Part shown: piece by piece, positions 1 to 8,082 of the stretch | Layout of the letters: every line of letters starts with the position of its first letter | Numbering within the stretch: position 1 is the first letter of the stretch | Origin: an uncultured Candidatus Altimarinota bacterium | GTDB taxonomy: Bacteria; Patescibacteriota; Gracilibacteria; BD1-5; UBA6164 | Direction of reading: 5' to 3' | Assembly (NCBI GenBank): GCA_937931775.1 | Contig: CALHAQ010000014.1 | Coordinates: 1 to 10,985, forward strand | DNA: 10,985 nt | Translations under genes and position numbers: made by a program | Notes under the pieces: generated by a model | Seen by the model: the letters and a program-made list of their open reading frames with translations, nothing else | Told to the model about the DNA's origin: nothing | Database searches by the model: none

Positions 1-473
1 CAAAATATTTTTCCTGCTTGTGAGGTAATAGTGAGAATTGCTGCTGCATTTGTAAATCAAACAATAACTGGATGGGATAAAAAATCAACAATAACTCAAA
101 GCCTAAGACTTCATATAAGCAGGTAGAATAAGGCAGTAAAAAATGCAATAAGAGAGGCATATGCTACATATCAATCAATTCAGCTTGTCGCTACTGGTGC
201 AAGAGCTGTTGCCGTCATAAGAGATACTATAGTCACAGGTCATGTAGACATCTGAGGTGATGAACCAAAAAGTGCTGCTATAATGACAGGAATAAATGCG
301 GTATAGAGACCTACTTCTATAGGAAGTCATGCGAGCTGAGCATATGCCATAGATTGAGGTATTAAAATAAATGATACACTCAGTCCAGCAATTATATCTC
401 TTTTTAGTATCTTAGGATCTTTTAATTCTGTAATCCAGTCTAAAAAAGGAAAAATTTTATGTAAAAGCTTCAT
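1..473 (-). CDS. SulP-family (SLC26-like) anion transporter, N-terminal 157 residues, cut by window edge
   Basis: This is a membrane transporter of the sulfate permease family, which moves sulfate, bicarbonate or other anions. The fragment carries the family's N-terminal hallmarks: PQSMAYAQLAGLPIEVGLYT (residues 39-58), ALFGSSPQMSTGP (67-79) and VDFLSHPVIVGFTNAAA (129-145). Hydrophobic helices are visible at about 27-45, 56-70, 78-96 and 100-122. Seven TGA codons lie in frame, including the Gly of LAGLP and of STGP, so the gene is readable only with UGA as glycine. The start at 473 fits because the family's conserved core begins about 30 residues later and AGGA lies 4 nt upstream (complement of 478-481). 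A TATAAT-like box (complement of 484-489) sits just upstream. The remaining transport helices and the C-terminal STAS domain expected of the family would lie beyond the window. The substrate cannot be inferred. Confidence 0.9.
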
Positions 474-534
474 ACATTCCTGCATTATATATATTAAATA
501 TACAATATCATAAAGAGCGTATTTTTACTAGATA

Positions 535-2169
535 TTACTCTATCTTAAAGATAATATTATTGTATATATTAGAAATATTTTTTGTAAAGAAAGGTCTTAA
601 TTCAATTCGTACATTACTAATTTTAGGATTGTTGAGTAAAATTTTCTCAGCATCTTCTTTTTTTATTCATCGAATTTCACTGCGAAGTTGTGATATATAC
701 GTATTTTCTCTATGAAGGAAATCATGAAGAAATAAGGCTTCTATTTCGAAAGTTGCTTTCATTTCAAATGGATCTTGTTTTGTATATATAATCTCTGACA
801 TTCTAACGGAACTAGTGTCTATATGTGAAATCTTTTCAATTCATATCAAGTTCCTCTCACTAAGTAAAGTCTTGAGTTTTTGAGTAATATTATCTTTATT
901 ATAAGTGTATACATATGCAGTTATACTTCCATTCATTGAAAACTTATCTTTTTTTATTCAAGCTTCAATTCAATCTTCTATGTTGATAAGTGGCTCACTA
1001 TATATTATACTCTTTCCTCATGATAAAATATCAATTTGGGAATTATTTTTTTGATTTTCTAAAAGTATATTATTTTTTATAGAAGTTATTACTTCACTCT
1101 TCATTTTCTCTGTAAATATACTCTTAGCTAATTTTATATCTCCAGAAGATATTACTTTTTCATAGTTGTTACTTCCTCATGTAAAATCTTCTATACTCTG
1201 AGCATAGATATTTTTTTGACCTTCCTGATCTAATCAGGGAAGAATAAGCTTTGAATTTGATTTTATATTTCCTCTTTCTCATATATACGATCATGTTTCA
1301 TCAATAGACCTAGCATATACTGTAAGCTCTACTGATCATGGGGTCATAACTCAAAAGTTATCTATTACTGATCATGGAATTTGAGTCCAGACAGGTATTT
1401 CAAATATGATTCCTGAATCATCTTGTAACCTGGTTTTAGGGATAATTGTCTGAGCCTGATTATAAGAGTTATATAGAATTATTTTTCATCTAGCTGTCTC
1501 TTTCTCATTTACTACTATTTCCGTTGCTGAGAAAGTATCAGAACTATGTATAGTTTCACTTAATATATTTATTTTTATTAATTTGTTATTTCATAATATA
1601 GTATTTTCTATATTTTCTTTAAATATGAAGTTATGTGCTTCTTTTTTGACTATCACTTCAGGAGTGATATGAATATAGCTTTTACTGATTGCAAAATAGT
1701 ATACGAATAAGAATATAACTAAACTCAATAAGAGTGCTCATATAAAGATATGAATAGATGTTTTTTCTTGATATATGCGAGAGTATTTTCAAAGTGAATT
1801 CAGCTTTTTATTTGCATCCAAACTACTGAGAAGCTCTTGTTTATAGGATTTTATTTGAAATTTAAAATACTCCCAAAAAGTGAAGTTATGCTGCATAAGT
1901 TTTTCTTGTGATTTCTCTTCTAGGAAGTCTTTATTTTTTATTAAGGAATATTCAATCCCAAGCCTTTTTCCTATTTTTTTTCAAATACGATCATTTGTTG
2001 CTATGATAAGCTTTCTGTCTCAGACTTTTGATTTAAGAATCTTGAGAGATATATAGTTATGAAGTGTAGGATGTCATAGAGGAAAATCTAAAACAATATC
2101 TCATGTCTTTTGAGTATTTATTTTATCGATTATATCTATAATCGTATCATTAATTTTTATTTTTATCAT
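535..2169 (-). CDS. Single-pass membrane protein of a CPR-associated type, 544 aa
   Basis: No enzymatic function is recognised. The order is a cytoplasmic N-terminal region of about 135 residues, one strong membrane helix (about 138-160) and a large presumably external domain of about 380 residues. The N-terminal part has LDFPLGHPTLHNYISLKIL (27-45) and KLIIATNDRIGKKIGKRLGI (53-72). This resembles an 'IVT-D-G-LA-GI' segment I remember from uncharacterised Patescibacteria membrane proteins. The external part has ARGKIILYNSYNQAQTIIPK (226-245) followed by TRLQDDSG, and later YAQSIEDFTGGS (322-333). These match, from memory, the CPR signature 'G-I-IYN-S-Q-L---TRF---G-IFR ... YA-S---M-GG'. By hand count about 20 of 29 glycines are TGA. 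The start was chosen at the first ATG of the open frame; no Shine-Dalgarno is evident. It lies upstream of the SulP gene on the same strand with a 61-nt gap, and it diverges from the MutS-like gene. The type assignment is from memory, without a search. Confidence 0.8.
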
Positions 2170-2195
2170 GATCTTGGATTTTACTCATATGTGAA

Positions 2196-2324
2196 ATGAA
2201 AACACCTTTACAAAAAAGATATTCACTATACACTGAAAATCAAATTACAATAGAATTTCTTTCAAAAAAATATGAATGACTTGGATTTTATAATAGATCT
2301 TATTGAAAGATCAATTGATGATAA
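2196..2324 (+). other. Short open frame just upstream of the truncated MutS, possible degraded N-terminus
   Basis: From ATG 2196 a 42-codon frame runs to a TAA at 2322-2324 when UGA is read as Gly. It begins MKTPLQKRYSLYTENQ and overlaps the first 53 bases of the MutS-like frame, one reading frame off. Bacterial MutS proteins commonly begin with a T-P-x-x-x-Q-Y motif, so the start is suggestive. A run of seven A's at 2264-2270 lies exactly where a one-base slip would join this frame to the MutS frame as ...EFLSKNMNDLDFIIDLIER. The similarity is short and could be chance. Even after fusion the mismatch-recognition domains would still be missing. Confidence 0.3.
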
Positions 2325-3642
2325 CGCGGAAAATAATATCACATGATGAAATATTATAGCTTCATGATTTAATGATGGTATTGATCAAGATAGGAAGGTA
2401 GTGGAAGAAGCTTACCAGTGGATTTCAGAGTATAAAAAGCAGCTATCAGAAGAACTGAAACTCCCTCATCTTAAAATCAAATTCACAAATAATTCATGAT
2501 ATTTTATTGAACTTCCAATTTCACAGGTATCTAAAGTTCCTGAATACTTTATTCAAAAACAGACGATGACACAAGTTGTTCGTTATACGACGGATAGACT
2601 TCGAGGTTTTGAGCTCAAACTTCAAGAGGCTAGTTCCCATTTATTTGAAAGAGAATATAATTGTTTTATTGATATTCGTGATAATATAATGAAACATTTT
2701 AATTACTTATATAACATTAGTAGATATATATCTGAAATTGATTATTATTCTAATTGAGCATACATTACTGTGAACAAATGATATTGTACACCAAAAATCA
2801 CTGAAAAATATGCTTTAAAAATACTTTGATGAAGGCATCCGGTTATAGAAGTAAATACACAGGACTTTATTACAAACGATCTAGATTTTTCAAAAAAAGA
2901 TTTTGTTCATGTTATTACGGGACCTAATATGTGAGGAAAATCAACTTATTTGAGGCAAAATGCTCTTATTATTTTATTAGCACATATGGGATATAATATT
3001 CCTGCTATAAGTTGAGAAATTCCAATAACAGATAAAATGTTTTCTAGAGTATGATCATGAGACAATTTATTCTTGTGACAATCTACTTTTATGTTAGAAA
3101 TGCAGGAAATATCTTATATTCTCCATCATTCTACAAAAAAAAGCTTTGTTATTATCGATGAGATAGGACGAGGAACAAGTACCTATGATGGAATGAGCCT
3201 TGCCTGGTCTATCTTGCGTCATAATCATGATGAAATAAAAGCAAAAACATTATTTGCTACACACTATCATGAGATTATTGATCATGCATGAGAATTAAAA
3301 GGAGTAAGTAATCATAGTGTGGCAGTTGGTGAAAATGATGATAACATTGTTTTTTTGCGTAAAATAATACCATGAGGCATTAAGAAAAGTTATGGTATTG
3401 AAGTTGCAAAACTTGCAGGGATACCAGAGAATGTACTATCTGAGGCAAAAAAAATGATGTCTCAGTTACAATTTCCATCACAAATTCAACAACTTTCTTT
3501 TTGAGAAGAGTCTAATTTAGAAGTTAAGCTTCCAAAACAAAACGAAGTATTAGAGAAATTAAAAGAAATAGATATAAATTCTCTTTCTCCTATTGAGGCT
3601 CTTATAGAGATAAAAAAATTACAAGAGCAGGTTAAAAAATAG
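2272..3642 (+). CDS. mutS: MutS-family ATPase lacking the N-terminal mismatch-recognition half, 456 aa
   Basis: The protein aligns to the C-terminal half of DNA mismatch repair MutS. The clamp/lever region comes first: FIIDLIERSIDD (6-17), IIASGFNDGIDQDRK (28-42), LKIKFTNNSGYFIEL (67-81) and QTMTQVVRYTTDRLRGFE (97-114). The ABC-type ATPase follows: GGRHPVIE (186-193), Walker A GPNMGGKST (217-225), STFMLEM (271-277), Walker B VIIDEIGRGTSTYDG (293-307) and the switch His in FATHYHE (328-334). The C-terminus PIEALIEIKKL is the normal MutS end. Sixteen TGAs lie in frame, one being Gly221 of Walker A. Compared with a full MutS of about 800-860 residues, domains I, II and part of III are absent, including the mismatch-contacting Phe-x-Glu. 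The ATG at 2272 is the first in this frame after a TAG at 2251-2253. A different frame from ATG 2196 carries MKTPLQKRY, which resembles a MutS N-terminus. The gene may therefore be a deletion derivative or pseudogene, or a specialised truncated form. Confidence 0.88.
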
Positions 3643-3671
3643 AAATAATCAACCCCTTTTTTTGAAAAAAC

Positions 3672-3699
3672 TTGAATAGCTCAAAGTAGTATGTAATAT
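3672..3699 (+). promoter_or_regulatory. Possible promoter for the SH3-like envelope protein gene
   Basis: TTGAAT (3672-3677), a 16-bp spacer and TAATAT (3694-3699) match the vegetative -35/-10 pattern at four of six positions each. They lie about 30 bp before the ATG at 3733, within the 90-bp gap after the MutS-like stop. In DNA this AT-rich such matches arise by chance, so the call is weak. Confidence 0.3.
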
Positions 3700-3732
3700 T
3701 TTGTCAATATTTACATATTTATTTTTTCTATT

Positions 3733-4890
3733 ATGAACTTTGTTACTAAAAATTTAGGTTGGATACTTCTTTTATTATTCTTCTTATTTATGTTGTTTAT
3801 TATTTCATCAAATGAAAACACTCCTACTAAAAATTCTTCATGATCTTCAATTGAAGTATCTGAAACTAAAGAGGCTCAAGAAAATTTAGATAGTCTTGTT
3901 GAAATGATTAACGAAGATGAAACTGGATCATGAGTGCTCATCTCGGATGAGACAATGATGAAAGAAGATGACAATAAAAAGAAAAAGTCTCTATTTGGAT
4001 TTTTATTTGGGAAATCTTCTAAAGAGCCTCAAGAACCTAGTAGTTCAGACGAGATAGAGCAAACTAATGAAGAAAATATCTCAGAAATACTATCTGATGA
4101 AGTTGATACAGAAAAATCTGAAAGTCTCTTATCTAAAATTTTTACAAGAAAAGGGCAAGATGACTCAGATGAGCCGGATGAAGAAGAATCTACTCAATCA
4201 GGAGAAATAATGGTTGTGAAAGAAAATAAAGTAAGTGTTGATAGAGATACTCTTATATGAGCAGCCTGATCATCAAATGTTAGTAATACTAAGAATGTTA
4301 TGAAAGCATCAGGTGTAAAACATTCTATTGCATATGCAGATATTAGGAAATATGCACCAGAAGTACTAGGAGAATCATCTATGTATCCATGAATCAACTT
4401 AGAAACAAAGATAGGAAAAAGTTTTGAAATAGGAGTACATTCTCTAAAGCTTAATAATAAATACTTTAACGAAACTCTTGCTTATATTATGAGGGGAGAT
4501 ACGGTGAAACAATTAACAGAAGAAAATAAATACGGATGTTTCGAAGTAGAGATTACTCAATCAGTACTTGATGCTAACCAAGGAAAGAAATGATATGTAT
4601 GTAAAAAATACCTACAAGATATACCTTCTAGTGAAGATACATCTGAAGAAGTATTATCAGATAACGACACGAATGTAAATGAAAGTATTGTGATTACTAC
4701 AAAAATTTGAGATCTTATAGAAGTAAAAAAAGATGGAGTTGTAGTTGGAGATGCTATTCTTTCTAAGGGAGATCTTATTGATCAAATGACAAGTGGTGGA
4801 TCAGAATGTTTTACAGGAAGAGTATACCAATCTAATACAGCAGAAATAATGGGAGTTGTCGGACTTGTATGTGCAGCAAATCTCTACTAA
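3733..4890 (+). CDS. Membrane-anchored acidic protein with two C-terminal SH3-like domains, 385 aa
   Basis: The N-terminus has an uncleaved-looking hydrophobic anchor (about residues 8-25) followed by a Ser/Thr/Asp/Glu-rich linker of low complexity. The bulk is therefore probably outside the membrane. The linker contains two related hydrophobic-basic patches, KSLFGFLFGKSSKE (85-98) and ESLLSKIFTRKGQDD (130-144). Two C-terminal domains follow, starting at TKIG (225) and TKIG (323). The first contains RGDTVKQLTEENKYGCFEVE (254-273) and GKKGYVCKKYL (284-294), close to the second half of bacterial SH3b domains. The second is more divergent (GDLIDQMTSGGSECF, then VGLVCAANLY at the end). Each has a Cys pair exactly 21 residues apart (269/290 and 359/380), suggesting equivalent disulfides. 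SH3b domains usually bind peptidoglycan or peptides; binding here is inference. Seven glycines are TGA. The gene follows the MutS-like gene by 90 bp and precedes the glycosyltransferase by 68 bp. No close homologue is recognised. Confidence 0.82.
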
Positions 4891-4958
4891 AATATCACTT
4901 TGATTTTAGCCTATACTTACTATACTGTAATTGATAGTATATTAGTTATTAGTGGATA

Positions 4959-6053
4959 ATGAAATCATCAAAAATTCTCATCCTTCATGATACCTTTCTT
5001 TATAAAGGATGATGAGAACGTCTTATACTTATGATGGGGAAAGCTTTGCAATCAGATATAGCATCAGGTTTCTTTAGCCCAGGGAGTTTTGATCTGAGAA
5101 AGGAATGATTTACGGGAAAGATAATTCCAGTATCTTCAGAGATATTCGCAAAATGATTTCGTCATATCAAACTCAAATGGAACTTTCTTTTTTCAACCAA
5201 GTTTATAAAAGAGTATGATACAGTAATATTTAGTGGAGATTGTATTTCAGCAGTACGAAACTGCTCTAAGAAGACCAAAAAGATATACTATTGTCATACA
5301 CCACCTCGCTACATATATGACCTTCATCATCTCTACCTCAAAAAAGTACCTTTTTATTTGCGACCATTTTTTAAATTAGCCTGCATTATATTTAGATATT
5401 TGTATGAAAAAGATCTTTCAAAAATGGATCTTATTCTTACAAATTCTGAGAATACAAAGGCAAGAATTAAGGAATTTATATGAAGGGATTCCTTTGTATT
5501 ATATCCTCCAGTTGATACAAAACGTTTTACTGAAAAATGACAAAAATGATATTTTTTAAGTTTTGCAAGACTAGCAGATGCAAAAAGAGTAGACAGAATA
5601 GTTGACGCATTTAGGATGATTCCAGATGAAAAACTTATAGTTATTTATGGCAAGAATGATCCTCAAAGAGAAAAAATATTTTCTTTAGCCAAAGATTTTA
5701 AGAATATACAACTCATTACGCTTGATGATAATGATCTTTTATATGAATATATATGAAACGCAAGAGCTACAATATATATTCCAATCGATGAGGATTTTGG
5801 TATGAGTCCAGTTGAATCAATGTCCGCAGGGAAACCAGTACTCTGAGTAAATGATGGTGGACTTAAAGAAACTATTATACATAAAGAGACTTGATATCTC
5901 ATCCCAAAACAGGCAAATACAGAGGATATTATATTGGCTATAAAGTATTTAAGTCCTGAAAAGTGTATTTCTATGAAAAATACTTGCAGAGATAGAGCCT
6001 GAGATTTTGGATTAGAAGCATTTGAAAACAAACTCAAATCATATATACAATAA
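4959..6053 (+). CDS. GT4-family glycosyltransferase (GT-B fold), 364 aa
   Basis: It transfers a sugar from a nucleotide-sugar donor, with retention of configuration, onto a glycan or lipid-linked acceptor at the cytoplasmic membrane face. The N-terminal Rossmann half opens KILILHDTFLYKGGGERLIL (5-24), with the glycine-rich acceptor-side loop. The middle has IYYCHTPPRYIYD (109-121), typical of WbaZ/RfaB-like transferases. The C-terminal half has SFARLADAKRVDRIVDAF (201-218), with the donor-phosphate-contacting Arg204 and Lys209, and the EX7E motif in IDEDFGMSPVESMSAGKPVL (276-295, E278 and E286). Eleven glycines are TGA, two of them in the GGGE loop. Length and domain order are complete for the family. 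The donor and acceptor cannot be read from the sequence. It fits an O-antigen, capsule or S-layer glycan pathway together with the sugar transferase at the far end of the window. A hairpin terminator begins at its stop codon. Confidence 0.93.
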
Positions 6054-6076
6054 AAAACCTGTTATTCAGGTTTTTT
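6052..6076. terminator. Bidirectional intrinsic terminator between convergent genes
   Basis: AAAAAACCTG (6052-6061) pairs perfectly with CAGGTTTTTT (6067-6076) around a 5-nt loop TTATT. The hairpin has an A tract on one side and a T tract on the other, so it can end transcription in both directions. It overlaps the glycosyltransferase stop codon (6051-6053) and the regulator stop codon (complement of 6075-6077), so it serves both convergent genes. Confidence 0.88.
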
Positions 6077-6821
6077 ATTTTTTCTCACAAGAATCCCAAA
6101 TAAATTTAAACCATGTTCTATAACTTTCTGCGAGTTGAGCATTGACCATAACAAATATCGTTCCAACTTCTCAAAAATTTCATATTCAAGCTGACTTGAA
6201 TGTCACTACATGATCTCCAAATACATCCACAATACCAGGAGTTTCATATCAATCTGGAAGAAACCTAAATTCTCAACTAGTACTATCTTGTATATCTTTT
6301 CTTACTTTTACTCGAGGGTCAAAAATAATTTGTATCTTTTTTCACTTAAGTTTCATCATTCTTTGAAAACTTTCTTCAAGCTCTCTTGGTACTCAAGGAG
6401 TCATCCAGTTTCATTTTGCTCATAAAAAATAGCAATCTTCAGCAACATTTGCTAGGTCGCGCATATAATTTTTATATCATTCGAGTCATTTGTATATAAA
6501 TGCTGCTTCTTTAGGAGGCTCTTTACTCCTCATATCTACGAGATAGGGAAGTATTTTCTCAAATGTCTGCTGTTTTTCTTGCAACATTTCTTGGAGTTTA
6601 TGAGGTTCTGCTGCTGCGTACGTATTTTCTTTTCATCAAAAAATTGAGAAAATAACTCACTTTTCAGTCAGACGAGTCATAGTATCATAAATATTTCTTC
6701 TATGAATTCATGATTTTTTTGCTATATCAGAGACGCTTGATTCACCAAGCTCTAACACTGTCTCATATATTTTTGCCTCATTTTTTGACATTCATATTTC
6801 TTGTAATTCCTTGAGAAACAT
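6075..6821 (-). CDS. TrmB-like transcriptional regulator, 248 aa
   Basis: The protein is a helix-turn-helix DNA-binding regulator of the TrmB type, a family mostly known for controlling sugar or amino-acid metabolism in archaea and some bacteria. Residues 1-70 form the winged-helix domain: LQEIGMSKNEAKIYETVLEL (6-25), SVSDIAKKSGIHRRNIYDTM (29-48) with the recognition helix, and LTEKGVIFSIFGGKENTYAA (51-70) as the wing. A coiled-coil-like linker follows (about 74-98). The C-terminal TrmB effector region includes YKNYMRDLANVAEDCYFLGA (116-135), a family-like hydrophobic motif. By hand count 16 of 20 glycines are TGA, the strongest bias in the window. The start at 6821 puts the HTH at the expected position; no Shine-Dalgarno is seen. 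It diverges from the asparaginase gene and faces two tandem inverted repeats, so autoregulation and control of that gene are likely. Confidence 0.9.
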
Positions 6822-6848
6822 AGTTATAGTATTAAAATATATTATATA

Positions 6849-6884
6849 GGTGACAATAGTCACCAATTGGTGGTATTTACCACT
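6849..6884. promoter_or_regulatory. Two tandem inverted repeats, probable operators of the TrmB-like regulator
   Basis: IR1 is GGTGAC (6849-6854), AATA, GTCACC (6859-6864) with perfect 6-bp arms. IR2 is GGTGGT (6869-6874), ATTT, ACCACT (6879-6884), symmetric except for its outermost pair. They share the pattern GGTGRY-N4-RYCACY, and their centres are 20 bp apart, close to two helical turns. They lie in the 131-bp gap between the divergent regulator and asparaginase genes. AT-rich promoter-like boxes flank them: TATAAT-like on the minus strand just left of IR1, and TATAAA/TATAAC on the plus strand at about 6892-6916. A bound dimer pair could block both promoters. The regulator assignment is by position only. 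Confidence 0.72.
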
Positions 6885-6952
6885 CTTTAATTATAAATAC
6901 AGTATAACATGCTTAATAAATAAAGCAAATATAGATATATTAATTTAAAAAA

Positions 6953-8011
6953 ATGGGGATAAAGAAAAATAAAATACTTCTTCTAGGGTATGGAGGGACA
7001 ATAGTTATGGTAGTAAGAGATAATGTTGTAGAACCTGCAGCTGATGTACAAGAAATATTCGATATGGTACCACGTATCAAAGAGTATGCAGATATAGATC
7101 TTAAAATACTTTCAAATGTAGATTCTACGAATGTTATACCAGATGATTGGACTAAAATTTCAGAATATATATTTAAGCATCGTGAAGAGTATGATGGATT
7201 TCTCGTAGCTCATGGAACCAATACCATGTCATATAGTGCCAGTGCAGTTGCTATTGCTCTTGGCTTAGACTTTGGGAAACCTATAGTATTTACAGGGTCG
7301 CAACTGCCACTTACAGTTTGGGGAAATGATGGAGCGTTTAATCTGGAAAATTCAGTAAAAACTTTAAATCAAGCAATTGAAGAGTGAATCAATGAATGTA
7401 TGATAGTATTTAATGATTTGATTCTCAGTGCAGGTAGGACAGTCAAAATATCTGAGAGTAGTTTCAGAGCTTTTGAATCACCATCTGTATCGCATTTATG
7501 AGAGATAAAATCCACAGGTGTATTCTTCAATAGAAATCTAAAGTATCAAGAAAAGAGAAGCTACCTAAAAAACTATACTCCCATCAATATCAAATTTCAA
7601 ACAGGGATTGTTACTATCGATCTCACTCCTGGGCAAAATCCATTTATTATTCGTTCGGTTCTGAACAATCGCTCTTGTCGAGGAATTATTCTCAAGTCTC
7701 ATGGAGCTGGATCTGTTCCTACGATAGGGGACTACTCGTTTATTCCACTTATCGAAGAAGCTACAAAAGGAATAGGTATACCAGTACTTATATCAACAAA
7801 ATTTGTTTGAGGTAACTCCTATAAAGAAACCAATGATGAACCAGCAATACTTGCTATAAAAGCATGAGCAATACCAACAGGGGACCTAACTGATGTCATG
7901 GCTGAGGTAAAACTTATGTGGTTACTTGCTAGAGGAATCACTTCTCCTGAGCAGATTAAAAAAGAGATAGTAAAAGACTATATAGGAGAGGTAAATGAGA
8001 TAGAATATTAA
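6953..8011 (+). CDS. Type I asparaginase-like amidohydrolase (AnsA/GatD-like), 352 aa
   Basis: The family hydrolyses L-asparagine to aspartate and ammonia. Archaeal GatD is a relative that supplies ammonia for tRNA amidation, but no GatE-like partner is in the window. Visible motifs are LLGYGGTI (10-17) with the nucleophilic Thr16, DSTN (57-60), AHGTNTMSYSASA (86-98) with Thr89, FTGSQLPL (113-120), GNDGAFNLENS (124-134), and GRTVKISESSFRAFESP (161-177) with Lys165. The C-terminal domain has KSHGAGSVP (248-256), typical of the AnsA fold. Two deviations stand out: the Asp normally following the second catalytic Thr (HGTDT) is Asn90, and the first motif has Tyr where Thr is common. Only 4 of about 31 glycines are TGA, unlike the neighbouring regulator. 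The length is normal. The start at 6953 is 8-10 residues before the first strand, as usual; no Shine-Dalgarno precedes it. A strong terminator follows at 8036. Confidence 0.9.
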
Positions 8012-8035
8012 ACTTCATATAATTTAAGAGTAATA

Positions 8036-8067
8036 AAAAACTCTTCAGAATTTTCTGAAGAGTTTTT
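8036..8067. terminator. Perfect 15-bp bidirectional hairpin terminator
   Basis: AAAAACTCTTCAGAA (8036-8050) pairs with TTCTGAAGAGTTTTT (8053-8067), with TT at the apex. A T tract ends the stem on the plus strand and six T's follow it on the minus strand. It lies 24 nt after the asparaginase stop and 15 nt after the STAS gene stop, so it terminates both convergent transcripts. Confidence 0.93.
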
Positions 8068-8082
8068 ACATTTATTGATTTC

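Noticed and set aside
3643..3690. Intrinsic terminator after the MutS-like gene
   Set aside because: There are T and A runs and a weak imperfect CTTGA/TCAAAG pairing, but no convincing GC-containing stem followed by a T tract.
2272..4260. Many short genes or pseudogenes (fragments of MutS and of the SH3-like protein ending at TGA)
   Set aside because: They are pieces of single continuous genes once TGA is read as glycine; the joined products align end to end with their families or keep one consistent domain order.
4194..4397. Minus-strand open frame over the SH3-like protein gene
   Set aside because: It has no recognisable motif and lies fully inside a coherent plus-strand gene.
5663..6037. 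Minus-strand open frame inside the glycosyltransferase gene
   Set aside because: It is antisense to conserved GT4 motifs, its product is low-complexity and unlike any family, and it appears only because of base composition.
6210..6425. Plus-strand open frame inside the TrmB-like gene
   Set aside because: It is antisense to the regulator; the minus-strand reading gives a full helix-turn-helix protein.
6840..6890. The tandem palindromes as a CRISPR fragment or as terminators
   Set aside because: There are only two units, they differ in sequence, no T tract follows, and they lie at the 5' ends of two divergent genes.
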